A stretch of DNA of 64,000 nucleotides from Thysanoteuthis rhombus (GCA_963457665.1 OY735211.1:40639287-40703286), one strand, 5' to 3'. Positions 1-11,288 are shown, numbered from the stretch's first letter. Notes: generated by a model from the letters alone, not told the origin. A program made the numbers and translations.

Positions 1-451
1 CAACTTTATTGAATGATTTGTTATTTAAAATCATTCTTTTTGGAAGTAAAGTTTTGTGGCTTTTGCACCCGAAGTCTTCAAATGTTATCCTAATGATGTC
101 AAAAGTTGTTAGAGACTTTCGGCACAGGCGACGTATACAATTCTGCCTTTCGATCACCAAGCAGAATACTAAGTAAATCTGATCATATACTTGATAAAAG
201 CAAATAAATTAACACAATTCTAGATGTTGCATAGATAGCTAATCCAATGAGAAAGATCGAACGAAAGGCATCGAACTGAACACAATAGAGACAATAGTTG
301 ATTGCCGAAAGGCCTTGTTGTCATGAAATCAAGATCATCTATAATCCGAGACGCTGAATCAATTCCACTCAGGTTTCTACGACGCACTTCAGAGAATGTG
401 GGTCAGGGGCGAGGTTGGAAATCGACCCACTAAGATCTTTTTTCAGAAATC

Positions 452-540
452 AACCACACAAACACACACACACGCACACACACAGGCATACACATGCACA
501 CACACACACACACACATATATATGTACATGTATACACGTG
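452..540. repeat. CA/TG dinucleotide microsatellite
   Basis: An interrupted (CA)n run passes into short TATA/TGTACATG/ACACGTGTG alternating purine-pyrimidine sequence. It is simple sequence with no coding content. Bases 1-451 upstream show no recognisable gene or repeat. Confidence 0.9.
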
Positions 541-779
541 TGTATTTAAACATGTTCAACTACGTATGATTGGTCCGTCTACCAAGTTCTTTTTTAACAA
601 GATTTGTATCTTTCTGGTCATCCTCAAGAACAAATGAAGTGTAATTTCAAAGTCCTAAATGTTCTGAGTTGATCGTGGTATTTGTGGTAGAGTTTTGTCA
701 ATTGAACTTTAAATACTGAAACAGAATATTCTTAATATTTACTGAGTTTGGCTTAGTTTGACAAAAAATCTCATCTGTG

Positions 780-850
780 AGGCACCTCGTGAGGATCGAA
801 TTCATTACAGTGGTAATGGTCAGCATCACCAGCTTGTTAATCGTTATTAC
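780..850 (+). repeat. tRNA-derived SINE-like fragment
   Basis: A short block carries a B-box-like core 'GAGGATCGAATTCA' followed by 'TACAGTGGTAATGGTCAGCA'. A related block ('GAGGATCGAGCTCACTAC...AGTAATG') lies at 3655-3770. Together they suggest a dispersed Pol III type SINE. The A box is not clear here, so this is a family resemblance and not a full element. Confidence 0.4.
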
Positions 851-892
851 ACTGATTGTGAAAGTTATGATTTCATGAAATCACACATACAC

Positions 893-1084
<192 letters not shown>

Positions 1085-1402
1085 GTTATTAACAACAGCG
1101 GACAAACTTTACCTATGAAAATTTTTTGTCGTTTTTTCTTGTTTGCAAACAAACTGTTAAATTACTTGAGTGATGCTTTTGATTTTTTTTTGCGTAGTTA
1201 GATTGAATAGTAGAAGAAAATTGGGATGCTGCTTTAATTATTTATTCTAATTATGCTGTCTAGGCCAAATGATACATTCACTGCGTAATAACGAGGTCAT
1301 TTCAAAGTAATATAATGCATTTGTAATAATTTCTGTCGGATTATATGTACGTATATTTAAAAATCACTCTTCTGATTTCAAATTATACATAGATAGATAC
1401 AT

Positions 1403-1407
1403 ACAGA

Positions 1408-1455
<48 letters not shown>
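1403..1455. repeat. GA microsatellite
   Basis: (GA)n with a single C interruption lies just before the LINE fragment that begins near 1462. On the opposite strand it reads as a Leu-Ser repeat, which is not a gene. Confidence 0.95.
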
Positions 1456-1458
<3 letters not shown>

Positions 1459-1461
1459 AAA

Positions 1462-2165
1462 CTGGTGCTGTCTTGTGATCTCTCTATGTGAGGTCTCTCA
1501 TGTGTACGTTGCATGCTTCTCAGTCTGCGGGCCCTCCTCTTAGTTAGGCTCCATGTTTCAGCTCCATTGATCGGATTAATGGGATCTTCTTGGTATTGAA
1601 GGTTGAGCTTGCTCTGCCGAAAGCTTGCCATCCTAGGGTGATTCTTTGCTTGGTTTCTTCTTCTTTTGTGCGTATCATGGAGATTCGTTGTCCTAGGTAG
1701 ATTTAATGATCTACTTTTTCTGGTTTAACATCTTTGATTTTGATAATTGTGTTCTCATTTCGGACATGGTTTGTTGCACATGACGTTTGCATTGCTGAAG
1801 TTCATGTGTAGGCCGACTTTGATGCCTTCTTCGTTTAGTCTATCCAGCATTAGTTGGAGGTCGTGAAGGTTTTCTACAAAAAATGCGATGACGTCTGCAA
1901 ATCTGAAGTTGCTTAGGTATTCGCCGTCTATTTTCGTTCCTCTATTCTCCCAGTCTAAGTTTCCAAAGATCAGATTGGGGGAAGGGTGTGAAGAGTATAG
2001 AAATCGTTAGAAAACTCAAATGTCGATGGTCTAGTCGTGTTACATGAATGGACATCACGACTCACGACATGGATCCCCTGAGATCAAATGTGGAACTGAG
2101 GCTGGCAGAATACGAGATAGAGAGACGAACTAGACAGGTTCAGTAAATATTGGTGCTGCGACACC
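1462..2165. mobile_element. RTE-like LINE copy with inverted 5' segment
   Basis: Two pieces of the same non-LTR retrotransposon lie head to head. Bases 1462-1990 are on the minus strand and encode the RT palm to C-terminal region: 'GNLDWENRGTKIDGEYLSN', then 'FADVIAFFVENLHDLQLML' (the F/YADD box, with its second Asp changed to Val), then 'MQRTHERPHIERSQDST'. Bases 2001-2165 are on the plus strand and continue a few residues further on in the protein, with 'EIVRKLKCRW' and 'MDITTHDMDP'. The clade call rests on the shared C-terminal motif (xAHERIML...RDHKTAQY...GHVARM) and a trinucleotide tail in sister copies. Stops and frameshifts show it is dead. Confidence 0.75.
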
Positions 2166-2569
2166 CACATTAAGAAAATGTTAATTTTATACATAGGTTT
2201 GGTTTAACTTAAGGAGACAGACAATCTTTGAAGGGTTTACTCCACTGAATAGCATGTTGGAATTTTGATATCTAATCACCTCGATATGATTAGACTAGAC
2301 TATAGAGGGTGATAAGAAAAATGTGATTGATAGCTATGTAGATAAATCGATACCTAGACGGATAGGAATAGACTAGATATCAACTAAGCGTAGCGTAGAA
2401 AGACATTAGACCAAACAGAGAAAGGAAAATATTACTTCAGTCTTTTTAGGTTAGAAGGCTTCCTTGGTTTGGAAATCTGTATTCATTTTTTAAATCTTGG
2501 CCACTAGGAAATAAGCTATTATCTCAAATACAAAGCAGGCCACAGATGCAAACATGTTATGTGCTGGCT

Positions 2570-2910
2570 GCGATAGGTATAAGGATAGTTACATTGATAG
2601 GTTAACTCGTAGATCGAAATATATGTCAGTTTTAAATTAATAGGTAAATAAATTGATCGACAGACATGCATGGACTAAAATAGATTCGAGCAGATTTAAA
2701 TTGACATATAGACCATGAGATATGGATAGACTAAGATAGGTATAAGCAGTGTTAGATTGATTGGAAGATAATTTGATGGATAGAAATGAATAGTCTAACA
2801 TAGGAATAAGCCGAGTTAGATAAATAGGTAGACAATTAGATCAATAGGTATGAATATAGATATAAGTAGGGTTTGATAGATAAGTAGGTAGGTTGATCGA
2901 CACACAGAAA
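2570..2910. repeat. Degenerate ~60-bp minisatellite rich in GATA-like words
   Basis: Units beginning 'ATAAGCAGTGTTAGAT', 'ATAAGCCGAGTTAGAT' and 'ATAAGTAGGGTTTGAT' start at about 2742, 2806 and 2862, with an older relative near 2682. The spacing is about 56-64 bases. Each unit also contains GATAGG or GATAGA tetranucleotide words, so it may have grown from a GATA microsatellite. The stretch 2270-2570 has similar composition but no clear period. Confidence 0.65.
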
Positions 2911-3654
2911 TACACTGATGCCTACTGAGTCTAAGATAGCTTTTAACTGGGTGATTTGCTGGAAATCGGTGATTACAATGAGAACGCAACAAAAGTGTTC
3001 AGAATGCAATAATCAATTGCTAAAATGAGGTCACTTTCTTTTTTCCTGGATAATGAATAAAAACTGGTTTCGAATAGAGAAGCACGTCATAATTATGCTT
3101 GATTTAATCGATACATCTTTATTATTGAGAGCGATTTTTTTCTCTCTCACTGATATTTCAAAACGAACCCAGTATTGTCAAAGGCATTAAAATCGTAACA
3201 AAATTCCATTCTATGTATGCATGAGTGCATCAGTACGAATAGCGAATCCCACGCATGCGCAGTCATGCATTGTAAGTCCTCATTGGTCATAGATCAACTG
3301 GTAATGATACTGATCTTTAACCAGTCGTGAGTCTACGGGACGAATTTTGGCTCTCTACGCCCTTAAGAATACAGTAAACAGTCCTGTAATTGTAATATCG
3401 TAAAGAAATCTAGGTTTGTTTATTTGTGGTTTTATGGGTGTTGTGTCGTTAATTAAATTAAGTAATTTTTCATAGATCGCTGATCGTCAAGTGTACTTTA
3501 AGGGAAAATAATTTACAAATAATTAACTTAGGTTTCTTATGCAACAATAAGCACACTGTTTAGAATCTAAACATACTCCCATCTTTCGGTAACGTAGAGT
3601 AGAAATTCAATTACATAACTAAGAACAAGCAATACCACTTTATTTCATTACAGA
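2911..3654. other. Unassigned AT-rich stretch
   Basis: No coding signal or repeat is recognised. A single NRF1-like word 'CACGCATGCGCAGT' lies at about 3251-3264, and a similar 'GCATGCGCAGT' recurs near 27,583. The two have no other shared context that I can see. Confidence 0.4.
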
Positions 3655-3770
3655 TATTTGCTAAGCTTAGTGTAATCTAGCCACCATATTAAGGCAGACA
3701 ATGAGGATCGAGCTCACTACACAATAGTAATGTTCGGCTGTGTGAGTTCAATTCTTTAGGTGCCCGAAAT
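3655..3770 (+). repeat. tRNA-derived SINE-like fragment
   Basis: The block contains 'TAAGCTTAGTGTAATCTAGC' followed by 'TGAGGATCGAGCTCACTAC', which resembles a B box. The phrase CTAAGCTTAGTAAATATCAA recurs in variants near 6790, 26,275, 51,655 and 52,070, so this is a dispersed family. Boundaries are guesses. Confidence 0.45.
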
Positions 3771-4341
3771 TGTGCTCGACTACTGCTACATTTAGTAAAT
3801 ACACATTTATTCACCTATTTTAACGAAGTTTGAAATAGTATATGTATTGACTCGTGTCTGTCTACCTGTTCCAACAATATCTCTTGCAGTTCTCAATGAA
3901 TGGTGGTGCAATTTGCGCTGATTTTTTAGAAAAATTTCACATCTTCGTATTTCACATCAGAGAATTTTTTTAGAAAACACTGCTTTAAGCTATGCATAAA
4001 TTTACTTGGCTAAATTTAACTCAAGGTCACAATACACCCCAGAACAGTACCCTTTGTGAGATCGTCAAAGCAGACTTCTTCGAAAGAGGCAGTAAAAATT
4101 ACTTGTTCGGTTGGGTAATTTTGTTTTCGTTATCTAATTCCATGGATTACTGGGTAGTGCCTCGTATATCATATTCATTACACTGTAATGTATCCACAAG
4201 TTCGACGCAAAATAAAGTATTCACAAGTTTAAGCCCAAAAACTCTAGCCAAGATGAAAACCCAAAACCAACTCAATAATAATTAAAAAAACCCAACAAAT
4301 TCTTCAATGTACAGTGCCATTATAGCGTCACTCACGTGGTT

Positions 4342-4374
4342 TCATTCAAAACCAGGGGTAGATCAATCTATCAT
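4342..4374 (+). repeat. 33-bp exact direct repeat, copy 1
   Basis: Thirty-three bases starting 'TCATTCAAAACCAGGGGTAG' are identical to 5238-5270, in the same orientation and 896 bases away. The surrounding sequence is not obviously alike. The intervening 863 bases hold a 106-codon minus-strand frame (4560-4880) with no recognised domain, which I do not call as a gene. Confidence 0.85.
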
Positions 4375-5237
4375 CAAGGGTCAGATAATCAGCAAACATT
4401 AATAAATTCTCAGGGAGGGAGTTACCTTCCCCACAACTTTCTTTAACATCCGTGGCCGGTAGGTGGCGAAATGTTGCTGCCACAAACACTAAATACAAAT
4501 TTTTTTTTCGCTTTAATAAATTGAAAATTTTATTTAATTCGCCTCGTAGAAATAGAGAATCATAAAAGCCTAAATATACATTTCGTAGAATGGTTCCTAT
4601 TCTGGTCTTCGATATTTGAGTTAACTTCCATTCGATCTTTCTTTGATTTCAAGGGAAGAGAGTCCCGCTCTTGAGAACAACTACCAATATCATTCACGTC
4701 TCGTTGTATTAGCATAAAATCGATATACCTTGCACAAGAATTGACCCATTGAAGAACGATTCTATTTAGCGACGGTGATGAATGCTCACTTTTTCCAAAT
4801 ATAAAAGTCTTATGAACTGGGATTTGCTGGTTATGCACAGACGGGAAGGTCATTTGGGTATTAGAGAAAAAGAGATGCATATAGTCACTTTCAACATCCC
4901 TCCCTCCGTCTACTAATAGAGTGTGACAGTTATATTACCATGGTCAAGGTGGCACGCTGACGGTTGGGTCCAGGCCCCCACGGAAGACGATCACTTTAAA
5001 GGCATTACCAGGTTCTAGACATGGCTTGCTGGTTCTATTTTGTCAGTAACGTCCAAGGGTATCAAATTGAACTCTACAAATGTGATCGTCCCCAGAATGA
5101 TTATTGGCGGTTTTACTTTTTCTGCTATTATCATAGCAATTGAATCAAGAGGATTTTGGAAGTACTTAAACTGGCTACTGAGATCATTTACTTACGTCTG
5201 CCTAGTCTGCCATATACGTTGCGGTTCCATTACAACG

Positions 5238-5270
5238 TCATTCAAAACCAGGGGTAGATCAATCTATCAT
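5238..5270 (+). repeat. 33-bp exact direct repeat, copy 2
   Basis: This is the partner of 4342-4374, identical over 33 bases by eye. The upstream bases differ (CCATTACAACG here, CACGTGGT there) and the downstream bases differ after 'CTATCAT'. Confidence 0.85.
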
Positions 5271-5483
5271 TAATATCATCTGGCCACTATAAGAAGGATC
5301 ATATTCACATATCGAAGAAAAATTTTTTAATGTATTAGAATGTCATGTTATGAAAGATCCCACGAAGAACGAACCCACCAGCCATGACTTAGGAGACTCC
5401 CACAGTAGCCATCGCTCTACAACAAGAAATTTTCTGAACAGAAGTAATGTATCTGACTGAACAGCGAAAAGAAAAAAAAAGTC

Positions 5484-5700
5484 TGGATGCAATTATCGCC
5501 CCTGAAAATCTTGAATAATTTCTTGCTCGCCTCGTTCCGATGTTGGAGTGAAACACAAACAAGGAGACAAAATGGCGACTTGGCGGCCATTAATCGAAGC
5601 CGATGGCATTTTGCGGCATGTTATTGCCCGCTGATTGAGAGTTATTCAGCAGCTGCCATTTGCAAAGAGCAAAGAGATAGAAGGAAAAAAAAAAAGAAAG
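5484..5700 (+). promoter_or_regulatory. Possible promoter-proximal region with ATGGCGAC/GGCGGCC words
   Basis: This stretch is richer in CpG and G+C than its neighbours. It contains 'CAAAATGGCGACTTGGCGGC' near 5567, reminiscent of the YY1 motif (AANATGGC) found around the starts of animal housekeeping transcripts. It ends in an A-rich GAAA tract. A 118-codon frame spans 5487-5843 but matches nothing I know. The promoter reading is inference. Confidence 0.2.
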
Positions 5701-5854
5701 AGAAGCCTCGCAATACAGTTTACTCAGATCTCATCGCACGTGTCTCCTCTTCGTTTGTTTACTCGTTCAAATATCGAAGCTCACGTCATCCATCTTCCCT
5801 TCCAATAAGCACCGTTCTTTTTTTTTCACTCTTCTTTCGATGAATTAAGTATTT

Positions 5855-5925
5855 TTCTGTGGAAAAAAAAGAAAGAAAGAAATAAACTACCAAAAAAGAA
5901 AGAAAGAAAAAAAAGAAAGAAACCC
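5855..5925. repeat. GAAA/AAAGA purine-rich microsatellite
   Basis: An imperfect (GAAA)n tract with no coding content. It sits directly upstream of the possible splice acceptor at 5971-5982. Confidence 0.85.
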
Positions 5926-5982
5926 ACCAACAAATAACTAAATTACAACTAAAAGTTGGCTTTAATACTTTTTGTGTTACAG

Positions 5983-6223
5983 GTGAAACCTTAGTGACAG
6001 CAGTTCCACACCGCCATAGACTCACTCACCTTGCTGCATGTATGGATACAGAAAAGAGCCAAAACGTTCAGAACATCTTCAACGCTGCAAATCGTGCATC
6101 ATGAGGCCCGCTTTCCAGACGGAAGACAACCTGGAAGAACATTGAGTATATTGCAACCTGTACTGGTCGGGCATGCCAAAACTGAGAAATGCTCCCATGG
6201 TGCAGGATTATCAAGGCAAGCAA
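5983..6223 (+). other. Possible exon bounded by splice-like sites (no long ORF)
   Basis: A pyrimidine-rich run ending 'TACTTTTTGTGTTACAG' at 5965-5982 looks like a 3' splice site, and 'GGCAAGCAAGTAAGCT' at 6215-6230 looks like a donor. The 241 bases between are less AT-rich than the flanks. All three frames contain stops if read from the acceptor, so a coding internal exon is unlikely; a non-coding transcript or old repeat would also fit. Confidence 0.2.
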
Positions 6224-6784
6224 GTAAGCTCAGCTTGGTTTTAAGACTGGCAAAACACAATCTTCCTGTGTCCACTTCTTCTCATTTTACCTTATACTAT
6301 ACTAAGCTAACCTTAGTAATTATCTAGTTGTAAATCAATGAACCTGTCTAAAGTACGTCAAATAATTTTATCTCAAAGGTCGACGGTCACATAACACGGT
6401 CATTCATATGCTAATTGCGTTCATTGTCTCTCAGTGTTGTTTTCAACTGTGGTCTGCTAAAAAAAGAGCTGCCCTATAATTCAATGACAGTTAGGTCTTG
6501 AAGCAAAATTAAATTTTCTATCTTTAATTATCTCTCTACCAAACAACAACAACAACAGCAAGAACATCAAATGGAAGTTGAATCCTTCAAGCTACTGATT
6601 TCCTATTTAAATTTGTTTTCAGCCTTGTAGTATCGAAATGCTAATTAAGAAAAAAATATCCTGCTGTTGAATTTCAGCATTAAAAGGAACTGATTTGAAC
6701 AGCGGCAAAAATACCAAAATCAATTCTGATGACGGAAGGATTTAAATAAAGCGAAGAAGTTATTTCATATCACAGTATTAGGAA

Positions 6785-6905
6785 TCTGTTAATGATACGA
6801 TGGACCAATTATTTACTAAGCCTAGCTTAGTCTGACATAAGGTGGAAATTGCAGGGTCTTATCTTAAGAATTAAACTCACGGCAGAAGTAATGAGCTTCC
6901 AGAGT
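6785..6905 (+). repeat. SINE-like fragment (CTAAGCCTAGCTTAG family)
   Basis: It contains 'TTACTAAGCCTAGCTTAGTC', a variant of the CTAAGC..TTAGTAAATATCAA core seen at several other places, followed by 'GAATTAAACTCACGG'. It is weak and divergent and is called by comparison within the window only. Confidence 0.3.
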
Positions 6906-7175
6906 AGCTTTGTAACCACTACACCATGGCAGGGCTCCTAATAAAATGAACAACATTTTTGAAACCACTCTTTTACATTCAAATTTTGCTTTCTTTGTCT
7001 GTAAGATGGAAGTCAAGTAGGATTGGAGGTCACAGTCCACAGCTTCGGCTTCACCTTGTTTTGTTTGTATTGCAGCGATTTGAAACTTGCGTAATGATAA
7101 AATACCTGATCCACTGATTTCAGTCTCTGCACCGGTAATTGCCACGTCACATGCGCCAATATCCTTTTTTCACTG

Positions 7176-7897
7176 TGAAGAGAGCAAGAAAGCCGGCCTA
7201 CCCATGAACTTCAGCAAGACGAAGATCATTTGCAACAACCACATTGGAGATAGAAACACTGATATCAGAATCGAAGACACAGAACTAGGGAACTGTATAT
7301 CACTACATCTACCTAGGGCAACGTATCTCCATGAGACCCTAAAAAGAAGAAGAAGAAATCAAGCGAAGAATCACACTAGGATGGCAAGCCTTTGGCAGAG
7401 CTAGCTCAACCTTCAAAAATAATAAGATCCCATTAATCCTAAAAAGAAGGGTGTATAACCAATGCATCCTCCCAATAGTCACTTATGGAGCTGAAACATG
7501 GACACTAACCAAGAGACACATCCGCAAATTGAGAACCATGCAACGTGCACATGAAAGAATTATGCTGGGCATCACACGGATAGACCATAATACAGCACAG
7601 TACATCCAGGAAAAGACAAGAGTCAGGGACATCATAGAATCCATTAAAAAGCTCAAATGGCAGTGGGCAGGCCATGTTGCACGAATGACAGACAGCCGAT
7701 GGATATCACAACTCACGACGAGAATTCCCCAGGATCACATGCGTAACTGAGGCTGGCAGAATATTAGATGGAGAGACTAGCTAGACCAGTTCAGAAAGTA
7801 CTGGCTCCGCGACGCCCATGATAGAGAATTGTGGCGAATCCTGGGGAAGTTCTGTCCAACGACGGACGTTGAAAGACTGATGATGATTACTGGAGAT
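7176..7897 (+). mobile_element. RTE-like LINE 3' portion (5'-truncated)
   Basis: This is the second half of a reverse transcriptase ORF and the element's 3' end. In order it shows 'KAGLPMNFSKTKIICNNHIG' (just after the RT YADD region), 'YNQCILPIVTYGAETWTLTK', 'MQRAHERIMLGI', 'KTRVRDIIESIKKLKWQWAG', 'HVARMTDSRW' and 'FRKYWLRDAHDRE'. It ends 'GTTGAAAGACTGATGATGAT', the trinucleotide tail. A frameshift and several stops break it. It is one of the longest copies here and lacks the RT palm and any endonuclease. Confidence 0.85.
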
Positions 7898-8109
7898 GTG
7901 AGGTAGGCATTGGGGTATCAGCACTGGCAACGGACTCTTCGATATAAAGTTCAAACTCTGAATTGGACAATCCGTATTCACTGTGCTTGCCATCTTCAAA
8001 TTTATTTCTTGGATCGCAAACGAGAACCGAGTAAGTATCAATATAGTATGTAGAGCTTGAACAGAAACGGCTGGATCTGCAGCCAGCTTAAGGTCACTTT
8101 TCATAGTTC

Positions 8110-8255
8110 GACGTATCCGAGCGTTGCACCTTGGTTCAAAAGTGTCCAGTACCAAATGTCAACTCAATCCAGACATCTATAAGGCAACTTCGTCGGAAAA
8201 AAAACCATGAATGGTGCAGACCCCCTTGCTAAATAAGCTCTGCAAATAATTCTTC
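8110..8255 (+). repeat. Local direct duplication, copy 1
   Basis: The phrases 'TTGGTTCAAAAGTGTCCAG', 'CTATAAGGCAACTTCGTCGG' and 'GGTGCAGACCCCCTTGCTAA' recur in the same order at about 8566-8705, offset by about 455 bases. No function is recognised; it may be an old unclassified element. Confidence 0.7.
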
Positions 8256-8565
8256 GCTTTTCTTCACCACCCACTCTTCCTCCAACAGGTTTTATTCACA
8301 ATACAATGAACTAGATTACCCAAGCACTTGAGTATATAGTAACAGTTGCATTTTTATCAAAGAGACAAAATGAACTGTTATGCCTGGATTTCTTCTTCTT
8401 TTTTTTTTTGCACCAATCAGACATTTTAAAGTGAGTATCTTTTTTACTTATCCCTATACATTCAAATACTTGAGCGTACTTGGAGCCCGTTCAAATTGTT
8501 CTAGAGTCTATGCGCTTGAAAATATGGTGGATCAGTTTTCGAAGCTGGATCATTGTTGGATGGAT

Positions 8566-8703
8566 AACAAAGCTGTGCATTGGTTCAAAAGCCTCCAGGA
8601 CCAAATATCAGCTCAATCCAACAATCTATAAGGCAACTTCGTTGGAAGAAGTTGGTGCAGACCCCTTTCCTAAATGTGTTCTGTGAGTTGATCTTCATTT
8701 CGC

Positions 8704-8705
<2 letters not shown>
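8566..8705 (+). repeat. Local direct duplication, copy 2
   Basis: It carries 'TTGGTTCAAAAGCCTCCAGG', 'CTATAAGGCAACTTCGTTGG' and 'GGTGCAGACCCCTTTCCTAA', matching 8110-8255 in direct orientation. It abuts the TAA microsatellite at 8705. Confidence 0.7.

Positions 8706-8742
<37 letters not shown>
8705..8742. repeat. TAA microsatellite
   Basis: A clean (TAA)n run of about 12 units. It is relevant because TAA repeats at 9520 and 11,289 flank an R4/Dong-like LINE. No LINE sequence is seen beside this one. Confidence 0.95.
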
Positions 8743-8784
8743 CTACTCAAATACTGAAAAGTGCGATTTACTTGGTTCACTGTC

Positions 8785-9385
8785 CGTAACACTGGACTCA
8801 TTCACTCAAAGGTAATAACTTTGCTTATAGAAATACATCATGCCTACCATTTGAAACTATGAATTATTCCAGGTAAACGGATTCAATATTATTTTCATTC
8901 AAATAGAGACCCAATAACCCCATGATTTTTTTTCACTGGGGTAAGGAGTAGATCATATGAAAAAGATGGATCAGGGTGCACTTTGTACAGAACAGATCAA
9001 CAAACTTATCTTGCTGGTCGTGGTTTTTCGGTCCGATCTTCATAGGACATCCCACTATCGAAAATCTGATACCAAACTGCTATGTTATAAATAATATGAA
9101 AGAAAACAGCTTATCAAAAAACGGATCAGGATGCACGTAGTGCAGCAATGATCAGCAAGCTAATCTTGATGGCTGTTTGTAGCGGGTTTAAATCTCATTT
9201 GATCTCCGAGTATCAGTAGTATGATACCTACTTATGCTAGTTCAATCTACGTATATAATGAACGGTGTTATTTTTTATTTCTCTGTCACTCATAATCAAC
9301 GCTTCCATTTAAAGTTAACAACTTTGTTGATAAAAATAATTTCTACCCGCTATTTGAAACCATGAGCTCTTCAGCTGAAAGGAAT
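8785..9385 (+). repeat. Nested local duplications (SINE-like units)
   Basis: Two layers of similarity are visible. 'AAAGGTAATAACTTTGCTTA' (about 8806) pairs with 'AAAGTTAACAACTTTGTTGA' (about 9311), each followed by a 'CTACC..TATTTGAAAC' phrase. Inside them, 'GATCAGGGTGCACTTTGTAC' (about 8969) pairs with 'GATCAGGATGCACGTAGTGC' (about 9123), both followed by 'GATCA.CAA.CTTATCTTG'. The inner unit's 'GCGGGTTTAAATCTCA' resembles a Pol III B box, so a tandem SINE is plausible. Confidence 0.5.
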
Positions 9386-9517
9386 TCTGTACTTCTTTCT
9401 TAAAAGAAGATCTCATACAAATTCAAATACATCTCTGAATTAATCCACGCATATTTACTCGTAATGATAATAGGTGCATGCAAAACATCCATAATTATGA
9501 TAGTAAGAAAATAGTAT

Positions 9518-9519
<2 letters not shown>

Positions 9520-9553
<34 letters not shown>
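9520..9553. repeat. TAA microsatellite at LINE 5' junction
   Basis: (TAA)n immediately precedes the first recognisable RT sequence of the R4/Dong-like element. With the TAA tract at 11,289 it brackets the insertion. Confidence 0.9.
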
Positions 9554-10226
9554 GTGATAAAGTGGATGATGGGAGGCATAACAAGCTTGATTATGAAAGG
9601 CAAGAAGATTAGTCTCGAAATAGTCACGAACTATAGGCCAATAACATGCCTCTCGACAACTTAGAAACTCCTGACATAGTATTAGATCGAATATAAAACC
9701 ACTTTTTGGGCAACAATTTGATACCATGGCAGCTGAAAGATTATAAAAGAAAATTAAAAGAGACCAAATACCACCTCTTTGTTGATAAAATGACCATGAA
9801 ACATGCTAAAAGAAAACATCAAAATCTATGACTGATATGGACCCGGAAACAGATTTGTACAAATCAAAGTGGGCATTTTCCAAGGCGACTCACTTACACC
9901 ACTGCTATTCATAATATCATTGATCCCAATTACCATCATCTTAAAGAATAGAGAAGAAAAGTTTACCAAAAAGGCAATGTACAAATAAGACCTCTGCTCT
10001 ATACGGATGACCTGAAGATCTATTCAAAATTAGATAAAGACACACTTGGAATAAGGATAGAGCAGATATGCAAAAGTTACTATTAATAAAAGAAAACAAT
10101 TGAACATTTCTATCTACCACCAGGGGAGCAAGTAAGGAAACTACATTTAGATGAATTGTATTTGGGGATCAACCAGTCAAATGAAATGAAAAATAAGAAA
10201 AGTCTGTATCTGAGTACTACAAGCGA

Positions 10227-10412
10227 TTGCAATCTATCTTGAAATCTAAACTTAGTGGTAACAATCGAATCACTGCAATTAACAACGCCTTTGCATCACC
10301 AGTAATAACACGAACGGCGGAAATAATCGATTGGAACAAAGAAACGCTTCAGCAAGAAAACCAGGAAAAAGATGACAATTTACAAAGCACTACACCCAAG
10401 CGCCGATATTGA
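10227..10412 (+). pseudogene. R4/Dong-like LINE ORF fragment, post-RT region
   Basis: A short open stretch encodes 'LKSKLSGNNRITAINNAFAS', 'TAEIIDWNKETL' and the trace of a 'HPKADIDR' motif in a second frame, all typical of the thumb/linker region of RLE-type LINE polyproteins. It ends at a stop soon after a frameshift. Confidence 0.6.
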
Positions 10413-10914
10413 CAGACCGTACATCTTAAGAGATAAAAAGGGAAAGTGGACTCTTAGCAATTGAGGAATTAGTGGTACAAGAAAAAAAAACATCGTTAAG
10501 AGAATATGTAAATTTAAGCCGAGAGCCACTAATGAAAACGCCTCGTCAAATACGATATGACAAAAGCTGTAAAGGAGAAGAAGATACAAGGAGAAAGAGA
10601 GACAAGGTGGAGAAAAAAAAACACAAATGGAAAATGGACTGAAATAGCTGGAAATGGATCCACGTACTTCTCAATGGCTTAAAAACAGGATACCCTAAAC
10701 CTGCAACAGAAGTAATGATCAGCTATTAAATACCTATTGGTATATCCAAAAGTCGCACAAACTGAGTACCCTGAGAGACATAACTCAGTAGCAGCCACAG
10801 TTCGTTGGAGTTTATGCAAAGTAACAGGTTCTGAAAGAACGGAAAATCATCGAAAGTATAAGCATAACTGCATTAGAGAACAAACAATTACTATAAGACT
10901 ACAGCACCATCACT

Positions 10915-11280
10915 GACAGACAAATTACAGCTAGAAGGCATGATATTGTCATTATTAATGAAGAAGACAATCAGGCCATATTGATCGATATTTCATGCCC
11001 AGCAGACAGGGATATTGAGCGGGAAGTGAAGGGAGAAGTAGGTGACAGAACTGCAAAAACTAAGGAAAAATCGATTAAGATCATACCAATCGTTATCGGG
11101 GAATTGGTAGCAGTATCTACAAATCTAAGGGTGAATAACGAGGACATAAGTATCAACCAAATGCAAAAGGCAGTACTTTTGAAGACATCGTATATAATCA
11201 GGAGACATCATGAACTTCTAGGATTTAGATTATCTTGTGTTCAGGATGAAAGACAAGACAACCCTGCATTAAATCAGTGA
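10915..11280 (+). pseudogene. R4/Dong-like LINE C-terminal endonuclease fragment
   Basis: About 120 open codons. 'RHDIVI' and then 'LIDISCPADRDIE' correspond to the RPD...D motif pair of the restriction-like endonuclease that nicks the target for insertion; here the motif's Pro is His. It continues 'IKIIPIVIGELVAVSTNL', a conserved tail block, and stops nine bases before the TAA microsatellite, so the ORF reaches its natural 3' end. Upstream frameshifts make the whole element non-functional. Confidence 0.65.
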
Positions 11281-11286
11281 TACCCT

Positions 11287-11288
<2 letters not shown>

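Larger units (their letters stand above)
9554..11288 (+). mobile_element. R4/Dong-like LINE, 5'-truncated, within TAA repeats
   Basis: A decayed non-LTR retrotransposon of the group that carries a restriction-like endonuclease (RLE) at its C-terminus. It begins inside the RT at 'VTNYRPITCLSTT'. It continues with 'QIKVGIFQGDSLTPLLFI' (conserved QGD.L.PLLF block), a damaged active-site box ('YTDDLKIYSK'-like after frameshift), and 'ILKSKLSGNNRITAINNAFA'. The endonuclease region is 'RRHDIVIINEEDNQAILIDI' near 10,933. Elements of the R4/Dong clade are known to insert in TAA repeats, and both ends of this one abut TAA. Clade assignment is by motif and target only. Confidence 0.7.
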
